A stretch of 64,000 nt of DNA from UBA9926 sp018645765 (GCA_949372755.1 CASIBO010000001.1:372001-436000), one strand, 5' to 3'. Positions 27,397 through 36,214 are shown, counted from the first letter of the stretch. A program made the numbers and translations. Notes: generated from the sequence alone by a model not told the origin.

Positions 27397-27746
27397 GGGC
27401 TCCTTGCCTCACTGGCCGTTATGGATTACAAAAGCTTAATCGAATGCTGGCTTTCCTTGAACCATTGACTGCCTCTAAGCTCAGTCCAATTCGGAATAAC
27501 GACAGATCAAAGGAAGCGGTGACGCAATCAAAAACGAGAAAGCGCACCCTAAACACATAAACAAGCAGGCTAAAACAGACAAGCCAGCCTACTGGCTCGA
27601 TCATAAGATTGAAGGCTTTGCACCGGACAGCACTGAGGTTTAAGTCCATGCCTGACCGAAAGGCGGCAGTGCGACGATCGAGCAGGCTGAAACGGTGTTT
27701 AACATAGCACAGGGTCTTCAGTCGCTAAGCCGCCACGGGAGTCTTC
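27397..27746. other. Divergent intergenic region between cysM and the Hpt gene
   Basis: 350 bases with no convincing gene. The cysM ribosome binding site (27404-27399 on minus) lies at the left end. A 76-codon minus frame (27419-27649) with a hydrophobic middle was considered and not accepted. The region must hold promoters for both flanking genes, but I see no clear -35/-10 pair. No tRNA or strong hairpin was seen. Confidence 0.5.
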
Positions 27747-28634
27747 ATGTCAAACGGCCATACCGCTGCGGATAGCCCATCCGTTATAACCCCTGGCGAG
27801 CCCGAAACCAAAGCGCTTGCCCAATCTCAAAACCTCATTTTCGTATTGACCACTTACGCGCTCGATCCAAATCGGGCCATACTGACGCGATTGCTCATCG
27901 ATCTAGACCGAAAATTCATACTGTTGCCGATCGAACGCTTTACCCAACGCGCCATTAAAATCGCAGAGACAGATCTGATGCTCATTGACGCGGTTCATTT
28001 AAGTCAGGCCGGTTGCGCGAGTCGCGTCCCCGAGCTTCTCTTTGACTATCAGGCTGCGTGCGCCGTGGTCAGCGACAAGGGTAATCAGGCGCCAAGCACG
28101 CATCCCGAAAGGTTCGTGGCCCATCAACAGCTGCGGCAACAGCTGTCCCTGGGAGCAAACGTTAAAAGCCCGGCCTCCACGCAGCTCACAGCCTTGGGCC
28201 ACAATGAGACATCATCGCCGGAACTGGACCTTTTAGCGGAACAAGGGGTGGACTATCAGACGTCCGACTTAGCCTTGACGACCACGAACCCGGAATCCCT
28301 GTTCGATCAAAAACTCGCCATCGAACGCGTCCGCGGACAACGGGTTTTGGCGATGGATCTTTATCATCTACTCAAAGCCAGCCTCGAGGAGGACCTTGCT
28401 GATCTCGCGGCGGCGCTTAGCGACAATGATTTGAGTCAGCTGCAACGCGTATTACATAAATTATCCGGCGCACTCGCGCTAACCGGTGCACGTCAGCTCG
28501 AGCAAGCTGTCGAGCGGGCCAAAAAGGCTTTAAAAACAGGCGAGCACCTGACAACTGTGCACTCGGTCATGCTTGCCGGTGAACAGCTATTGGCTCTGAT
28601 GACCCACGCTTCCTGGGAGGTGACACCTAAGTAA
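27747..28634 (+). CDS. Orphan degenerate receiver plus Hpt protein (GacS/BarA C-terminus-like)
   Basis: The 295-residue soluble protein has two parts. Residues about 28-110 look like a receiver domain without its acidic pocket: LDPNRAILTRLLIDL resembles the DDNxxNRxxLxxLL start, and LMLIDAVHL resembles the phospho-acceptor strand, with Asp81. Residues about 185-290 form a histidine phosphotransfer domain with VLHKLSGALALTG, His237 being the expected phosphorylated residue, preceded by LAIERVRGQRVLAMDLYHLLK as in GacS/BarA. No sensor, HisKA or ATPase domain is present. gacS occupies the place beside cysM in Pseudomonas, so this may be the remnant or split-off tail of such a kinase. It overlaps acpS tail to tail by 8 bases. 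Confidence 0.75.
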   Translation: MSNGHTAADSPSVITPGEPETKALAQSQNLIFVLTTYALDPNRAILTRLLIDLDRKFILLPIERFTQRAIKIAETDLMLIDAVHLSQAGCASRVPELLFDYQAACAVVSDKGNQAPSTHPERFVAHQQLRQQLSLGANVKSPASTQLTALGHNETSSPELDLLAEQGVDYQTSDLALTTTNPESLFDQKLAIERVRGQRVLAMDLYHLLKASLEEDLADLAAALSDNDLSQLQRVLHKLSGALALTGARQLEQAVERAKKALKTGEHLTTVHSVMLAGEQLLALMTHASWEVTPK

Positions 28635-29028
28635 CCGGCGCCAAGCCCTCGGCGATGGCCACGCTCACGACGAACCCGGCCTCATCACTGAGTGATAGAT
28701 GCCAGCGCTGAACACCCAGACTGGCCGCTTTCATTAAAGCCTCGCGCAATAACTTGACACTGGGTTGCCCAGCACTGTTTCGCAGAACTTCGATTCGATT
28801 AAACTGCACGCCTTCGCGCATACCGGTACCCAGCGCTTTACTAACAGCCTCCTTTGCAGCAAATTGCTTTGCTACGTAGGCGTTCCTGCCAGGCCCAACT
28901 TCATAGGCGTCAAACCGTGCTCGTTCGGCTTCGCTTAGAATTCGATCAGCGAATCGATCTGGATGTCTTGCCAAGACTCGGGTAATCCGGTCAATGGAGA
29001 CGAGATCTGTGCCAACACCAATAATCAT
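28627..29028 (-). CDS. acpS: Holo-[acyl-carrier-protein] synthase
   Basis: AcpS transfers 4'-phosphopantetheine from CoA to acyl carrier protein. The 133 residues show GVGTDLVSIDRI at the N-terminus (metal-binding Asp) and AKQFAAKEAVSKALGTG (about 53-69, with the catalytic Glu). It overlaps recO by ATGA. In most relatives pdxJ lies between recO and acpS; it is missing here. Confidence 0.96.
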   Translation of the reverse strand: MIIGVGTDLVSIDRITRVLARHPDRFADRILSEAERARFDAYEVGPGRNAYVAKQFAAKEAVSKALGTGMREGVQFNRIEVLRNSAGQPSVKLLREALMKAASLGVQRWHLSLSDEAGFVVSVAIAEGLAPVT

Positions 29029-29741
29029 GATTGAGGCGACTCCAACAAATCTCGTGCCTTTAACGGTCGACCACCCAACAAATGATGAACGACTTGCCGA
29101 ACCACTAATTTAACAATTTTCGCCCCCTGATCACTCATAATCCCGTCTCCCAAAGCAATCAGGTCAGCGCCACTGAAGCCTGAATCCTCGGGCCGCGCTA
29201 GCGAGCGAAACCCTTGTTCTGGAAAGAAGTCGTACTGCCCTTCAATTTTTATCGTGGTTTGTCGACTCGCATCGAACCGAAAATCAATACCAAACCCAAG
29301 CTCCGCCAACATCGCTAATTCGAAAATACGGAGCGCTTTCAAATCGAGCGGCGTCACCCTCAGCGTCCGAATCAATCGATCATAGGCATCAAACAAAGCG
29401 CTTTGGGCCTCAAACCGTCCCACCAAACGGTAGATTAATTCATTCACATACAGCCCAACAACCGCGGCTTGTCCCACAAGCGGCACGTAATCCCCAAGGC
29501 TTTCTATTACCTTCGCCACAGCAAGCTCGCCTCGGCTTACGCGTTGGACGGATAACTTACGAAACAAGTGCAACTCTGCCCGGCTTGATAGTTGTTTTTT
29601 TTGCTGGCGGCGAATCCCCTTAAACAGCAGACTGCCACGGCCTTCATCTCGTGAAAAGAATTCGACGAGCAGGCTCGTCTCTTGAAACTTACGGGTATGC
29701 AGTACATAACCCGTTAAACAATCAGTTTCAGATATCGTCAT
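29025..29741 (-). CDS. recO: DNA repair protein RecO
   Basis: RecO works with RecR to load RecA on SSB-coated single-stranded DNA and anneals complementary strands. The 238-residue protein has the N-terminal OB-fold (GYVLHTRKFQETSLLVEFFSR, GSLLFKGIRR) and a helical C-terminal domain (LYVNELIYRLVGRFE, RIFELAMLAELGFG). The zinc-finger cysteines are absent, as in E. coli-type RecO. It overlaps era by 14 bases and acpS by 4. Confidence 0.93.
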   Translation of the reverse strand: MTISETDCLTGYVLHTRKFQETSLLVEFFSRDEGRGSLLFKGIRRQQKKQLSSRAELHLFRKLSVQRVSRGELAVAKVIESLGDYVPLVGQAAVVGLYVNELIYRLVGRFEAQSALFDAYDRLIRTLRVTPLDLKALRIFELAMLAELGFGIDFRFDASRQTTIKIEGQYDFFPEQGFRSLARPEDSGFSGADLIALGDGIMSDQGAKIVKLVVRQVVHHLLGGRPLKARDLLESPQS

Positions 29742-30627
29742 AGCCTAGGCTCTTGAGGGCTCGATCACTGTCCGACCAACCCGATTTCACCTTAACCCAA
29801 GTATTCAACATCACCTTTTGTGCCAACAATGCTTCGAGATCTTTTCGCGCCTCGATCCCAATTTGCTTCAATCGTTTACCTTGGCTACCGATCAAAATAC
29901 TTTTCTGACCCTCACGCTCGACGAAAATCGTCGCTGTAATGTGTGCCACACCCCTTTCTTCCTTAAAGGCATCAATCTGAATGGTTAACGCATACGGCAA
30001 CTCATCACCGAGCTGGCGCATCAACTTTTCTCGGATAATCTCTGAGGCTAAAAACCGTTCACTACGATCGGTCACCTGATCCTTCTGAAAGTAAAATGGG
30101 CTTTTGGGCAGATGCGCACAGACATCTGCCTCTAGCGCCTCTAGGTTATCGCGCTTTTCACCAGAAATGGGCATTACAACCGCATTGGGGGCGCGGCCTT
30201 GCAACGACTCAAGCTGCGGTAGCAAGCTGCCTTTATCTTTAATCAAATCGACTTTATTGACCGCGATGATCAAATGTGCGGTGGTGCTTTGAATCGCATC
30301 TTCGACAAGTTGATCATCTTCATTCCAATTTTTACGGTCCAGGACAAAGATCACGACATCAACATCTCGAATCACGCTCAGTGCATTCCGGTTCATGTAA
30401 CGATTTATCGCGCGCTTACCCGCCACATGAATCCCAGGTGTGTCGACATAAAGGATCTGATCATTCTGAATTGTCTTGATCCCAAGCAATTGATGCCGAG
30501 TGGTTTGGGGCTTTCTCGACGTAATACTTAACTTTTGCTCGAGCAAGGCGTTCAACAGGGTCGACTTGCCAACATTGGGCCGGCCCACTATCGCCACATA
30601 ACCACAACGCGTCTGAACTTCATCCAT
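29728..30627 (-). CDS. era: GTPase Era
   Basis: Era binds the 3' end of 16S rRNA and couples 30S maturation to cell growth. The start is placed at the ATG at 30627 (MDEVQTRCGYVAIVGRPNVG), which overlaps the rnc end by 8 bases; the open frame continues 32 codons further inside rnc but the extra part is not Era-like. The 299 residues carry G1 GRPNVGKST (15-23), DTPGI, NKVD and the C-terminal KH domain with ILIGSQGKRLKQIGIEARKDLE. Confidence 0.97.
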   Translation of the reverse strand: MDEVQTRCGYVAIVGRPNVGKSTLLNALLEQKLSITSRKPQTTRHQLLGIKTIQNDQILYVDTPGIHVAGKRAINRYMNRNALSVIRDVDVVIFVLDRKNWNEDDQLVEDAIQSTTAHLIIAVNKVDLIKDKGSLLPQLESLQGRAPNAVVMPISGEKRDNLEALEADVCAHLPKSPFYFQKDQVTDRSERFLASEIIREKLMRQLGDELPYALTIQIDAFKEERGVAHITATIFVEREGQKSILIGSQGKRLKQIGIEARKDLEALLAQKVMLNTWVKVKSGWSDSDRALKSLGYDDI

Positions 30628-31315
30628 TTGGTTTCTCTCGATGTAGTTGTGCAAGGCAAGTTTCGGCGGCCTTTTGTTCCGCTTGCTTAATTGAGTCGCC
30701 CTCTGCAACCACAGGGGTTGCAAGCAACTGACAGGTGCACGTGACGGTAAATCGCTGCTGATGCCCTAAGCCAGAGGTTTGAAGTAAGGCATAGGTCGGT
30801 AGCGACATACCCTCAGCTTGCAAAAACTCCTGCAACGCCGTTTTGGGATCCTTGACCACACGACGCGCATCTAGCCCGTCAAGCTGGTCCTCAAACCAGG
30901 CCTCAATGAGTCCGGTCACAGTCTGTAAACCCGCCTCCAGATAGATCGCGCCAAGAATCGCCTCAAGGCTGTCCGCCAAGATAGAGTCTCTCTCCCAACC
31001 GCCAGACTGCCGTTCGCCGGGCCCCAGGATCAGGTGCCGCCCGACACTTAGTGCGCGCGCCTTGTTGGCCAGGCTCTCTTTTCGAACCAACTGCGCTCGA
31101 AATCGGCTTAACCGACCCTCATCAACCCCCGGAAACTGCTGATACAACCGATGGGTTACGACAAGCTCCAAAACGGCGTCACCCAGGAACTCTAGACGCT
31201 CATTATGAAGCCCTGCGGCGCTGCGATGGGTCAGCGCTAATTTGAGACGGGTAACGTCGGTAAAAACGTATCCTAATTGCGCTTGTAGTTGTTCTAGCTT
31301 GTCTTGGGCCGCCAA
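30620..31315 (-). CDS. rnc: Ribonuclease III
   Basis: RNase III cuts double-stranded RNA in rRNA processing and mRNA control. The 231-residue protein has the catalytic signature NERLEFLGDAVLELVV (about 38-53), a second acidic cluster DSLEAILGAIYLEAG (about 113-127) and a C-terminal dsRNA-binding domain (DPKTALQEFLQAEG, then AEGDSIKQAEQKAAETCL). It sits between the DUF4845 gene and era, the canonical order. Confidence 0.97.
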   Translation of the reverse strand: MAAQDKLEQLQAQLGYVFTDVTRLKLALTHRSAAGLHNERLEFLGDAVLELVVTHRLYQQFPGVDEGRLSRFRAQLVRKESLANKARALSVGRHLILGPGERQSGGWERDSILADSLEAILGAIYLEAGLQTVTGLIEAWFEDQLDGLDARRVVKDPKTALQEFLQAEGMSLPTYALLQTSGLGHQQRFTVTCTCQLLATPVVAEGDSIKQAEQKAAETCLAQLHREKPNG

Positions 31316-31319
31316 AATA

Positions 31320-31688
31320 TCAATCGTCTAATCGAATCGAGTCATCAAAGGCGATGACATAGTCTATATTCACCACCAAATCCCCACGCACCTCGTATTG
31401 CAGGTGCACAACCGACCGATCCGATTCTAATTCGAATCGACTTTCTTTGATGAAATCGTGCAGGTTGTTCAATTTAAACCGCCGTTCAATCATTGCTTGC
31501 ACCGCATCAGATTCTAATTGAGCCGTCTCTGCGCTTTGCGCAAGGTCTTCCACAATCGAAAGCGCTGTTTGATGATCTAAATAGATTGGCACAAATTTAG
31601 CGCCAATCGAACCCACGGCGATACAGATCGATAACCAAATCAGAACTTCACTAACGGCCAACCCTTGCATCTTCTTAAAAGAGGTCAT
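31320..31688 (-). CDS. DUF4845 family membrane-anchored protein
   Basis: A 122-residue protein with one N-terminal membrane segment (VSEVLIWLSICIAVGSIGAKFVP) after MTSFKKMQGLA, then a periplasmic domain (YLDHQTALSIVEDLAQ, RFKLNNL). This is the DUF4845 protein found between lepB and rnc in Pseudomonas and relatives; the N-terminus resembles a pilin-like class III signal. I chose the ATG at 31688 because AAGG lies 8 bases upstream; two in-frame GTGs at 31694 and 31691 lie too close to it. Function is unknown. Confidence 0.88.
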   Translation of the reverse strand: MTSFKKMQGLAVSEVLIWLSICIAVGSIGAKFVPIYLDHQTALSIVEDLAQSAETAQLESDAVQAMIERRFKLNNLHDFIKESRFELESDRSVVHLQYEVRGDLVVNIDYVIAFDDSIRLDD

Positions 31689-31698
31689 CACCACTACC

Positions 31699-32478
31699 TT
31701 ATTCTATCCAACCGTTTCGGGAGGTATTAGGCAAAGAGAGCCCTGGCTCCTTGTGCAGCCAGACTGCGAAGGCTTTACCGACAATCTTATCTTCCGAGGC
31801 GAAGCCCCAATACCGACTATCGCTACTTTGATCACGGTTGTCGCCCATCATAAAATAATGGCCGCTGGGCACTAACCATTCTTGGACTCTCGCATCCTGA
31901 TATTGGTTTCGATGGATTTCATGTTGCGACGACCCAAATACCTCGCTAAATCGCAATTGTTCTGGCCGAGTGTTCGGCACTTGCCCAAGGTAGGTTTGCA
32001 CCTGCTCAACATTATTAATAAAAAGCACCTTATTTTGGTACCGAACCCGGTCGCCCGGGAGCCCCACCACGCGCTTGATGAAATAGTCGTCTTGATGGGG
32101 CGGAATAAACACCATCGCATCACCGCGAGCCGGTTCGCCAACCTCAAACACTTTTGTCCCAACAACCGGCAACCGAATGCCATAGGCAAATTTGTTCACC
32201 AAAATAAAGTCACCCACTTCAAGTGTTGGAATCATGGACCCTGAAGGAATCTGAAATGGCTCCGCGAGGAAAGAACGCAAAACCAAAACAAACAACAGCA
32301 CGGGAAAAAAGGAGATCGCATATTCCACAACCGCAGGTTGTGCCAGATTGCTTTGATCTGGGTTGCCCTCGGCTTTCGGTCGCCGAGGTGCAAGCCAATA
32401 CAGTTCAAACAACCAAACCAGGCCGCAACCTCCGGTTAACAGAACCAAAATCAAGGGGAAGTTAATACTCAAATCCAT
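31699..32478 (-). CDS. lepB: Signal peptidase I
   Basis: LepB removes signal peptides from exported proteins at the inner membrane. The 259-residue protein has two membrane segments (about 6-28 and 52-68). The nucleophile Ser81 lies in IPSGSMIPTLEVGD, the general base Lys135 in DYFIKRVVGLPGD, and the C-terminal box is GDNRDQSSDSRYWGF. It lies downstream of lepA by 27 bases. Confidence 0.97.
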   Translation of the reverse strand: MDLSINFPLILVLLTGGCGLVWLFELYWLAPRRPKAEGNPDQSNLAQPAVVEYAISFFPVLLFVLVLRSFLAEPFQIPSGSMIPTLEVGDFILVNKFAYGIRLPVVGTKVFEVGEPARGDAMVFIPPHQDDYFIKRVVGLPGDRVRYQNKVLFINNVEQVQTYLGQVPNTRPEQLRFSEVFGSSQHEIHRNQYQDARVQEWLVPSGHYFMMGDNRDQSSDSRYWGFASEDKIVGKAFAVWLHKEPGLSLPNTSRNGWIE

Positions 32479-32505
32479 TGCCTTGCCTCCTTGGCCGGAA
32501 CACCC

Positions 32506-34302
32506 TTAGCGGTCGACTTTCAGTACCGCTAAAAAAGCTTCTTGCGGAATTTCAACACTACCAACCTGTTTCATTCTTCGTTTGCCCGCTTTTTGTTTCT
32601 CGAGTAGTTTCTTCTTTCGGGTGATATCGCCACCATAGCATTTCGCTGTGACATTTTTTCGAAGTGCTTTAACCGTCTGGCGCGCAATAATCTGTCCACC
32701 GATCGCGGCTTGAATCGCCACATCAAACATTTGCCTTGGAATCAGTTCCTTCATCTTACTGGTAAGGGCCATGCCTTTACTTCTGGAGTCTTCGGTATGA
32801 ACGATAATGGCCAAGGCGTCGACTCGATCGCCATTGATCAAAACATCCAAGCGCGCCAACTTAGCAGCTTGAAACCGCACAAAACTATAATCTAATGAGG
32901 CATACCCGCGAGATACTGATTTAATTCTGTCAAAGAAATCCAGAACCACTTCATTCATTGGCAGCTCATAGGCTAAAGAAACCTGTTTACCCACAAACTG
33001 CATGTCTTTTTGGACACCCCGTCGCTCCTCGCACAGCATAATCACGCTGCCTAAATGCTCCGAAGGCACCAAGATATTGGCTAAGACAATCGGTTCTCGC
33101 ATTTCCTGAATACTACCCATGTCCGGTAGCTGCGATGGATTATCAACACTAATGACCTCATCATTTTTTGTGAGCACCTCATAGACCACCGTTGGCGCGG
33201 ACGTAATCAGGTCTAGGTCATACTCCCGCTCCAACCGCTCCTGCACGATCTCCATATGGAGCATGCCTAGAAACCCACAACGAAACCCGCTGCCCAAGGC
33301 ATCGGAGCTTTCTGGCTCATAGATCAGCGACGCATCATTTAGTGTGAGTTTTTCCAGGGCATCTCGAAAATTGTTAAAATCATCTGCGCTGACCGTAAAC
33401 ATGCCGGCATAAACTTGCGGGCTCACCCGTTCAAAGCCAGGCAGGGCCTCGGTGCCAGCACCCGGGCTCACAATGGTGTCCCCAACGGGTGCGCCTCGCA
33501 CTTCTTTAATCCCGGCCACGACAAAGCCCACTTCCCCTGACGCAAGACTGTCGGTTTCGGTCCGCTTGGGCGTAAAGATGCCAACCGCATCGGCTTGGTG
33601 GGTCTTGCCGGTTGAATGAATGATAAACTTATCTTTCTTTTTGATCCGGCCCTTAATCACTTTAATGAGCGATACCACACCCAAATAATTGTCAAACCAG
33701 GAGTCGATGATCAGCGCTTGGAGAGGCTCTTCTCGATAATCTTTTGGTGGCGGGATCAGCTCAATCAAACTTTCCAACAAGTCCTGCACCCCAACACCGG
33801 TTTTGGCACTGACCGAAATCGCCGCACTGGCATCAATCCCAATAATTTCTTCGATTTCCTGACAAACCCGCTCTGGTTCGGCTTGGGGTAAATCAATTTT
33901 GTTCAAGACCGGTAAAACCTCAAGCCCCTGCTCAACCGCTGTGTAGCAATTTGCAACCGACTGTGCTTCGACCCCTTGGGCTGCATCAACAACGAGCAAA
34001 GCGCCCTCACAGGCTGCCATGGAGCGGGAGACTTCATAGCTGAAGTCGACATGTCCGGGGGTATCAATGATATTGAGCTGGTAAACCTGACCGTCGGCTG
34101 CGGGGTAACTCAAGGAGACGCTTTGCGCTTTAATGGTGATTCCACGCTCTCTTTCGATATCCATCGAGTCGAGTACTTGGCTCGCCATTTCTCGTTCACT
34201 CAAGCCACCGCAAAGCTGAATAAAGCGGTCAGCCAGGGTCGATTTCCCATGATCTATATGGGCGATAATCGAAAAATTTCGGATAAATTTAGGATCCATC
34301 AA
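32506..34302 (-). CDS. lepA: Elongation factor 4 (LepA)
   Basis: LepA is a ribosomal GTPase that assists 30S biogenesis and can back-translocate. The 598 residues match the family. The G domain has AHIDHGKSTLADR, DTPGHVDFSYEV and NKIDLP; EF-G-like domains follow, and the LepA-specific C-terminal domain is present (RKKKLLEKQKAGKRRMKQVG). It is in the usual mucD-lepA-lepB order. Confidence 0.98.
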   Translation of the reverse strand: MMDPKFIRNFSIIAHIDHGKSTLADRFIQLCGGLSEREMASQVLDSMDIERERGITIKAQSVSLSYPAADGQVYQLNIIDTPGHVDFSYEVSRSMAACEGALLVVDAAQGVEAQSVANCYTAVEQGLEVLPVLNKIDLPQAEPERVCQEIEEIIGIDASAAISVSAKTGVGVQDLLESLIELIPPPKDYREEPLQALIIDSWFDNYLGVVSLIKVIKGRIKKKDKFIIHSTGKTHQADAVGIFTPKRTETDSLASGEVGFVVAGIKEVRGAPVGDTIVSPGAGTEALPGFERVSPQVYAGMFTVSADDFNNFRDALEKLTLNDASLIYEPESSDALGSGFRCGFLGMLHMEIVQERLEREYDLDLITSAPTVVYEVLTKNDEVISVDNPSQLPDMGSIQEMREPIVLANILVPSEHLGSVIMLCEERRGVQKDMQFVGKQVSLAYELPMNEVVLDFFDRIKSVSRGYASLDYSFVRFQAAKLARLDVLINGDRVDALAIIVHTEDSRSKGMALTSKMKELIPRQMFDVAIQAAIGGQIIARQTVKALRKNVTAKCYGGDITRKKKLLEKQKAGKRRMKQVGSVEIPQEAFLAVLKVDR

Positions 34303-34327
34303 AACGCTACTAACCCTTGGAAATGCG

Positions 34328-34373
34328 CCGGAGTCTAATGGAAATCGCTGGATTTCGCCATCAGACTTCCCGG
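34328..34373 (-). terminator. Long imperfect hairpin between mucD and lepA
   Basis: On the minus strand, CCGG..AGTCTGATGG.GAAAT pairs with ATTTC.CATTAGACT.CCGG across a loop of about 6 bases, with one G.U pair and small bulges. There is no T-run after it, so it is more likely a processing or mRNA-stabilising structure, or a weak terminator, between the rpoE-mucD transcript and lepA. Confidence 0.5.
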
Positions 34374-34382
34374 ATCTTACTG

Positions 34383-35771
34383 CTACGGATCAATTTTTAT
34401 GGCGATGAACTGTGGCTGCTTTGCCCGAATGATTCGAACAGGCACAGCGACGCCCACTGGCAGGCTCGCCATCACGGTGTTGAACTCTGTCACGGAGTCC
34501 ACCCATTGGCTGTTGATCGTGGTGATCACATCGCCGACGTTTATATTCCCCGCCTCACCTGGGCCTTGTCCGACCGCAATCACCAAAACCCCTTGCGCGG
34601 CATCAAGGGCAACTTTTTCCTCCGCACTCAGCACCTGAACCTCCAGACCTAACCGATTCTGAGTGGGTTCTGCTCTGGATCCCGTGTCCGCTGGCGCTGC
34701 GTCTGCCGCATCGAGTTCACCCACCTTGACCGCCAATTTGACTGACGCCCCGGCACGTTCCACCACAAGGTGCGTCTCCGAACCGGCTTTAAACCGCCCG
34801 ACGACATGGGGCAGGTCAGAAGACAGATCGATCACCCGCCCGCCAAATTCGACTATAATATCCCCTTCGCGCACACCCGCCGCCGCGGCTGGACTGTCGG
34901 CGAACACCCGTGTCACGAGCGCGCCCGCGGCTCGATCCAAGCCAAACGACTCTGCTAAATCACGGTCTACCCGTTGGATTTGAACACCCAACCAGCCCCT
35001 CGACACCGAGCCCTTCTCTTTGAGTTGCGCCACCACCTCCATCGCCACATCAATTGGAATCGCAAAAGACAACCCCATAAAGCCCCCTGAGCGGGTAAAA
35101 ATCTGGGAATTAATTCCGACCACTTTCCCGTCTAGGTTAAACAAAGGCCCACCTGAATTGCCGGGGTTAATCGCAACATCGGTTTGGATAAACGGCACAT
35201 AGTTGCCAAGGTCATCTGGCAAACTCCGGCCCTTGGCGCTCACAATTCCGGCTGTCACCGACAGCTCAAAGCCGAAGGGTGATCCAATGGCCATGACCCA
35301 CTCGCCGACTTTGAGTGATTGAGAGGAACCAATTGTTACAACCGGTAAATCTACTGCATCGATTTTCAAAAGCGCCAAATCTGAAACCGGATCGGCGCCG
35401 ATCAACACAGCCTCTCGCTCACGGCGGTCGCTCAGGGCGACGATGATTTCGGTCGCATCCTGAACCACATGGTGATTGGTCAGCACGTAACCATCTGATG
35501 AAATTAGGAACCCGGAGCCGGTTGCTGGCCGTGGCGTTCCACGCTGCTGATAGTCCCGAAAGAAGCGCCGGAGCATCTCCGGCACTTCCTTTTGATCGCT
35601 CTCGGGCAAGGCAGGGGCTTTTCGAGTTGCCGTTATGTTCACGACAGCGGGCGACGCATCCGTTACCAGGCTTGTAAAGTCTGGCAAACTGGTTTGCGCC
35701 TGACTAGAAAGGCTGAGGGCGCTCAGCAGCACAAAAAAACTGCCTAAAATAATTTTTTTCATGACGAACAC
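34383..35771 (-). CDS. mucD: Periplasmic serine protease, DegP/MucD type
   Basis: A chaperone-protease that degrades misfolded envelope proteins. The signal peptide is KKIILGSFFVLLSALSLSSQAQ (written with its last residues after the cleavage region about 22-26). The catalytic triad is His101 (TNHHVV), Asp131 (DLALLK) and Ser206 (NPGNSGGPL). Two PDZ domains follow (GVREGDIIVEFGG, NINVGDVITTINS). The length of 462 and its place at the end of rpoE-rseABC mark it as MucD. The GTG at 35771 has AGAGG at good distance; the ATG at 35762 overlaps the rseC stop and is an alternative. Confidence 0.95.
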   Translation of the reverse strand: MFVMKKIILGSFFVLLSALSLSSQAQTSLPDFTSLVTDASPAVVNITATRKAPALPESDQKEVPEMLRRFFRDYQQRGTPRPATGSGFLISSDGYVLTNHHVVQDATEIIVALSDRREREAVLIGADPVSDLALLKIDAVDLPVVTIGSSQSLKVGEWVMAIGSPFGFELSVTAGIVSAKGRSLPDDLGNYVPFIQTDVAINPGNSGGPLFNLDGKVVGINSQIFTRSGGFMGLSFAIPIDVAMEVVAQLKEKGSVSRGWLGVQIQRVDRDLAESFGLDRAAGALVTRVFADSPAAAAGVREGDIIVEFGGRVIDLSSDLPHVVGRFKAGSETHLVVERAGASVKLAVKVGELDAADAAPADTGSRAEPTQNRLGLEVQVLSAEEKVALDAAQGVLVIAVGQGPGEAGNINVGDVITTINSQWVDSVTEFNTVMASLPVGVAVPVRIIRAKQPQFIAIKIDP

Positions 35772-36154
35772 GACACTTCCTCTTTCCTACGAATACGGAT
35801 CAATGATTGCGAATAGGCGCGACAACTCACTATACCAACGCCCAAACCAACGATAGCGAGCCCCAACTGCAGCCCTTCCTGCACCCCCCAAAAGCGTCCG
35901 AGCCCGGCGCCGAGCAGCAACCCCATTAGCGGCAGTCCGAGCGAGTTCGCCAGTAGCAACCCAAAGTCTAGTGCGTTGATATCCACACCCACCGGGCCTT
36001 CACTGAGCGAGGTGTCAACCGGGAAACGGTGTGCTTTCGCCTGGCAGCCCGCTTTGTGGCAACCGGCACACGAACGTCCACTTGCGACCTCCGCCACCCG
36101 GATATTGTTTTCATCGGTGACCAACTGAGCCGGAATTGTCAAAGTTGACGTCAA
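35759..36154 (-). CDS. rseC: RseC/MucC family sigma-E regulator
   Basis: RseC is an inner-membrane protein linked to sigma-E control and to SoxR reduction. The 131 residues contain the N-terminal cysteine cluster SCAGCHKAGCQAK (about 28-40), then two membrane segments (about 66-84 and 92-110) and a short basic C-terminal tail ending in Cys. It lies between rseB and mucD, and its stop is embedded in the mucD start. Confidence 0.92.
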   Translation of the reverse strand: MTSTLTIPAQLVTDENNIRVAEVASGRSCAGCHKAGCQAKAHRFPVDTSLSEGPVGVDINALDFGLLLANSLGLPLMGLLLGAGLGRFWGVQEGLQLGLAIVGLGVGIVSCRAYSQSLIRIRRKEEVSCSS

Positions 36155-36214
36155 AATCCGGTGCCTTGATTATTGCTGGGTTTCAAAAACGAATCACTCT
36201 GGTACGGTCAACCT

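Noticed and set aside
27419..27649. Minus-strand 76-codon frame with a hydrophobic middle upstream of cysM
   Set aside because: No ribosome binding site or known family; the composition looks like random intergenic sequence.
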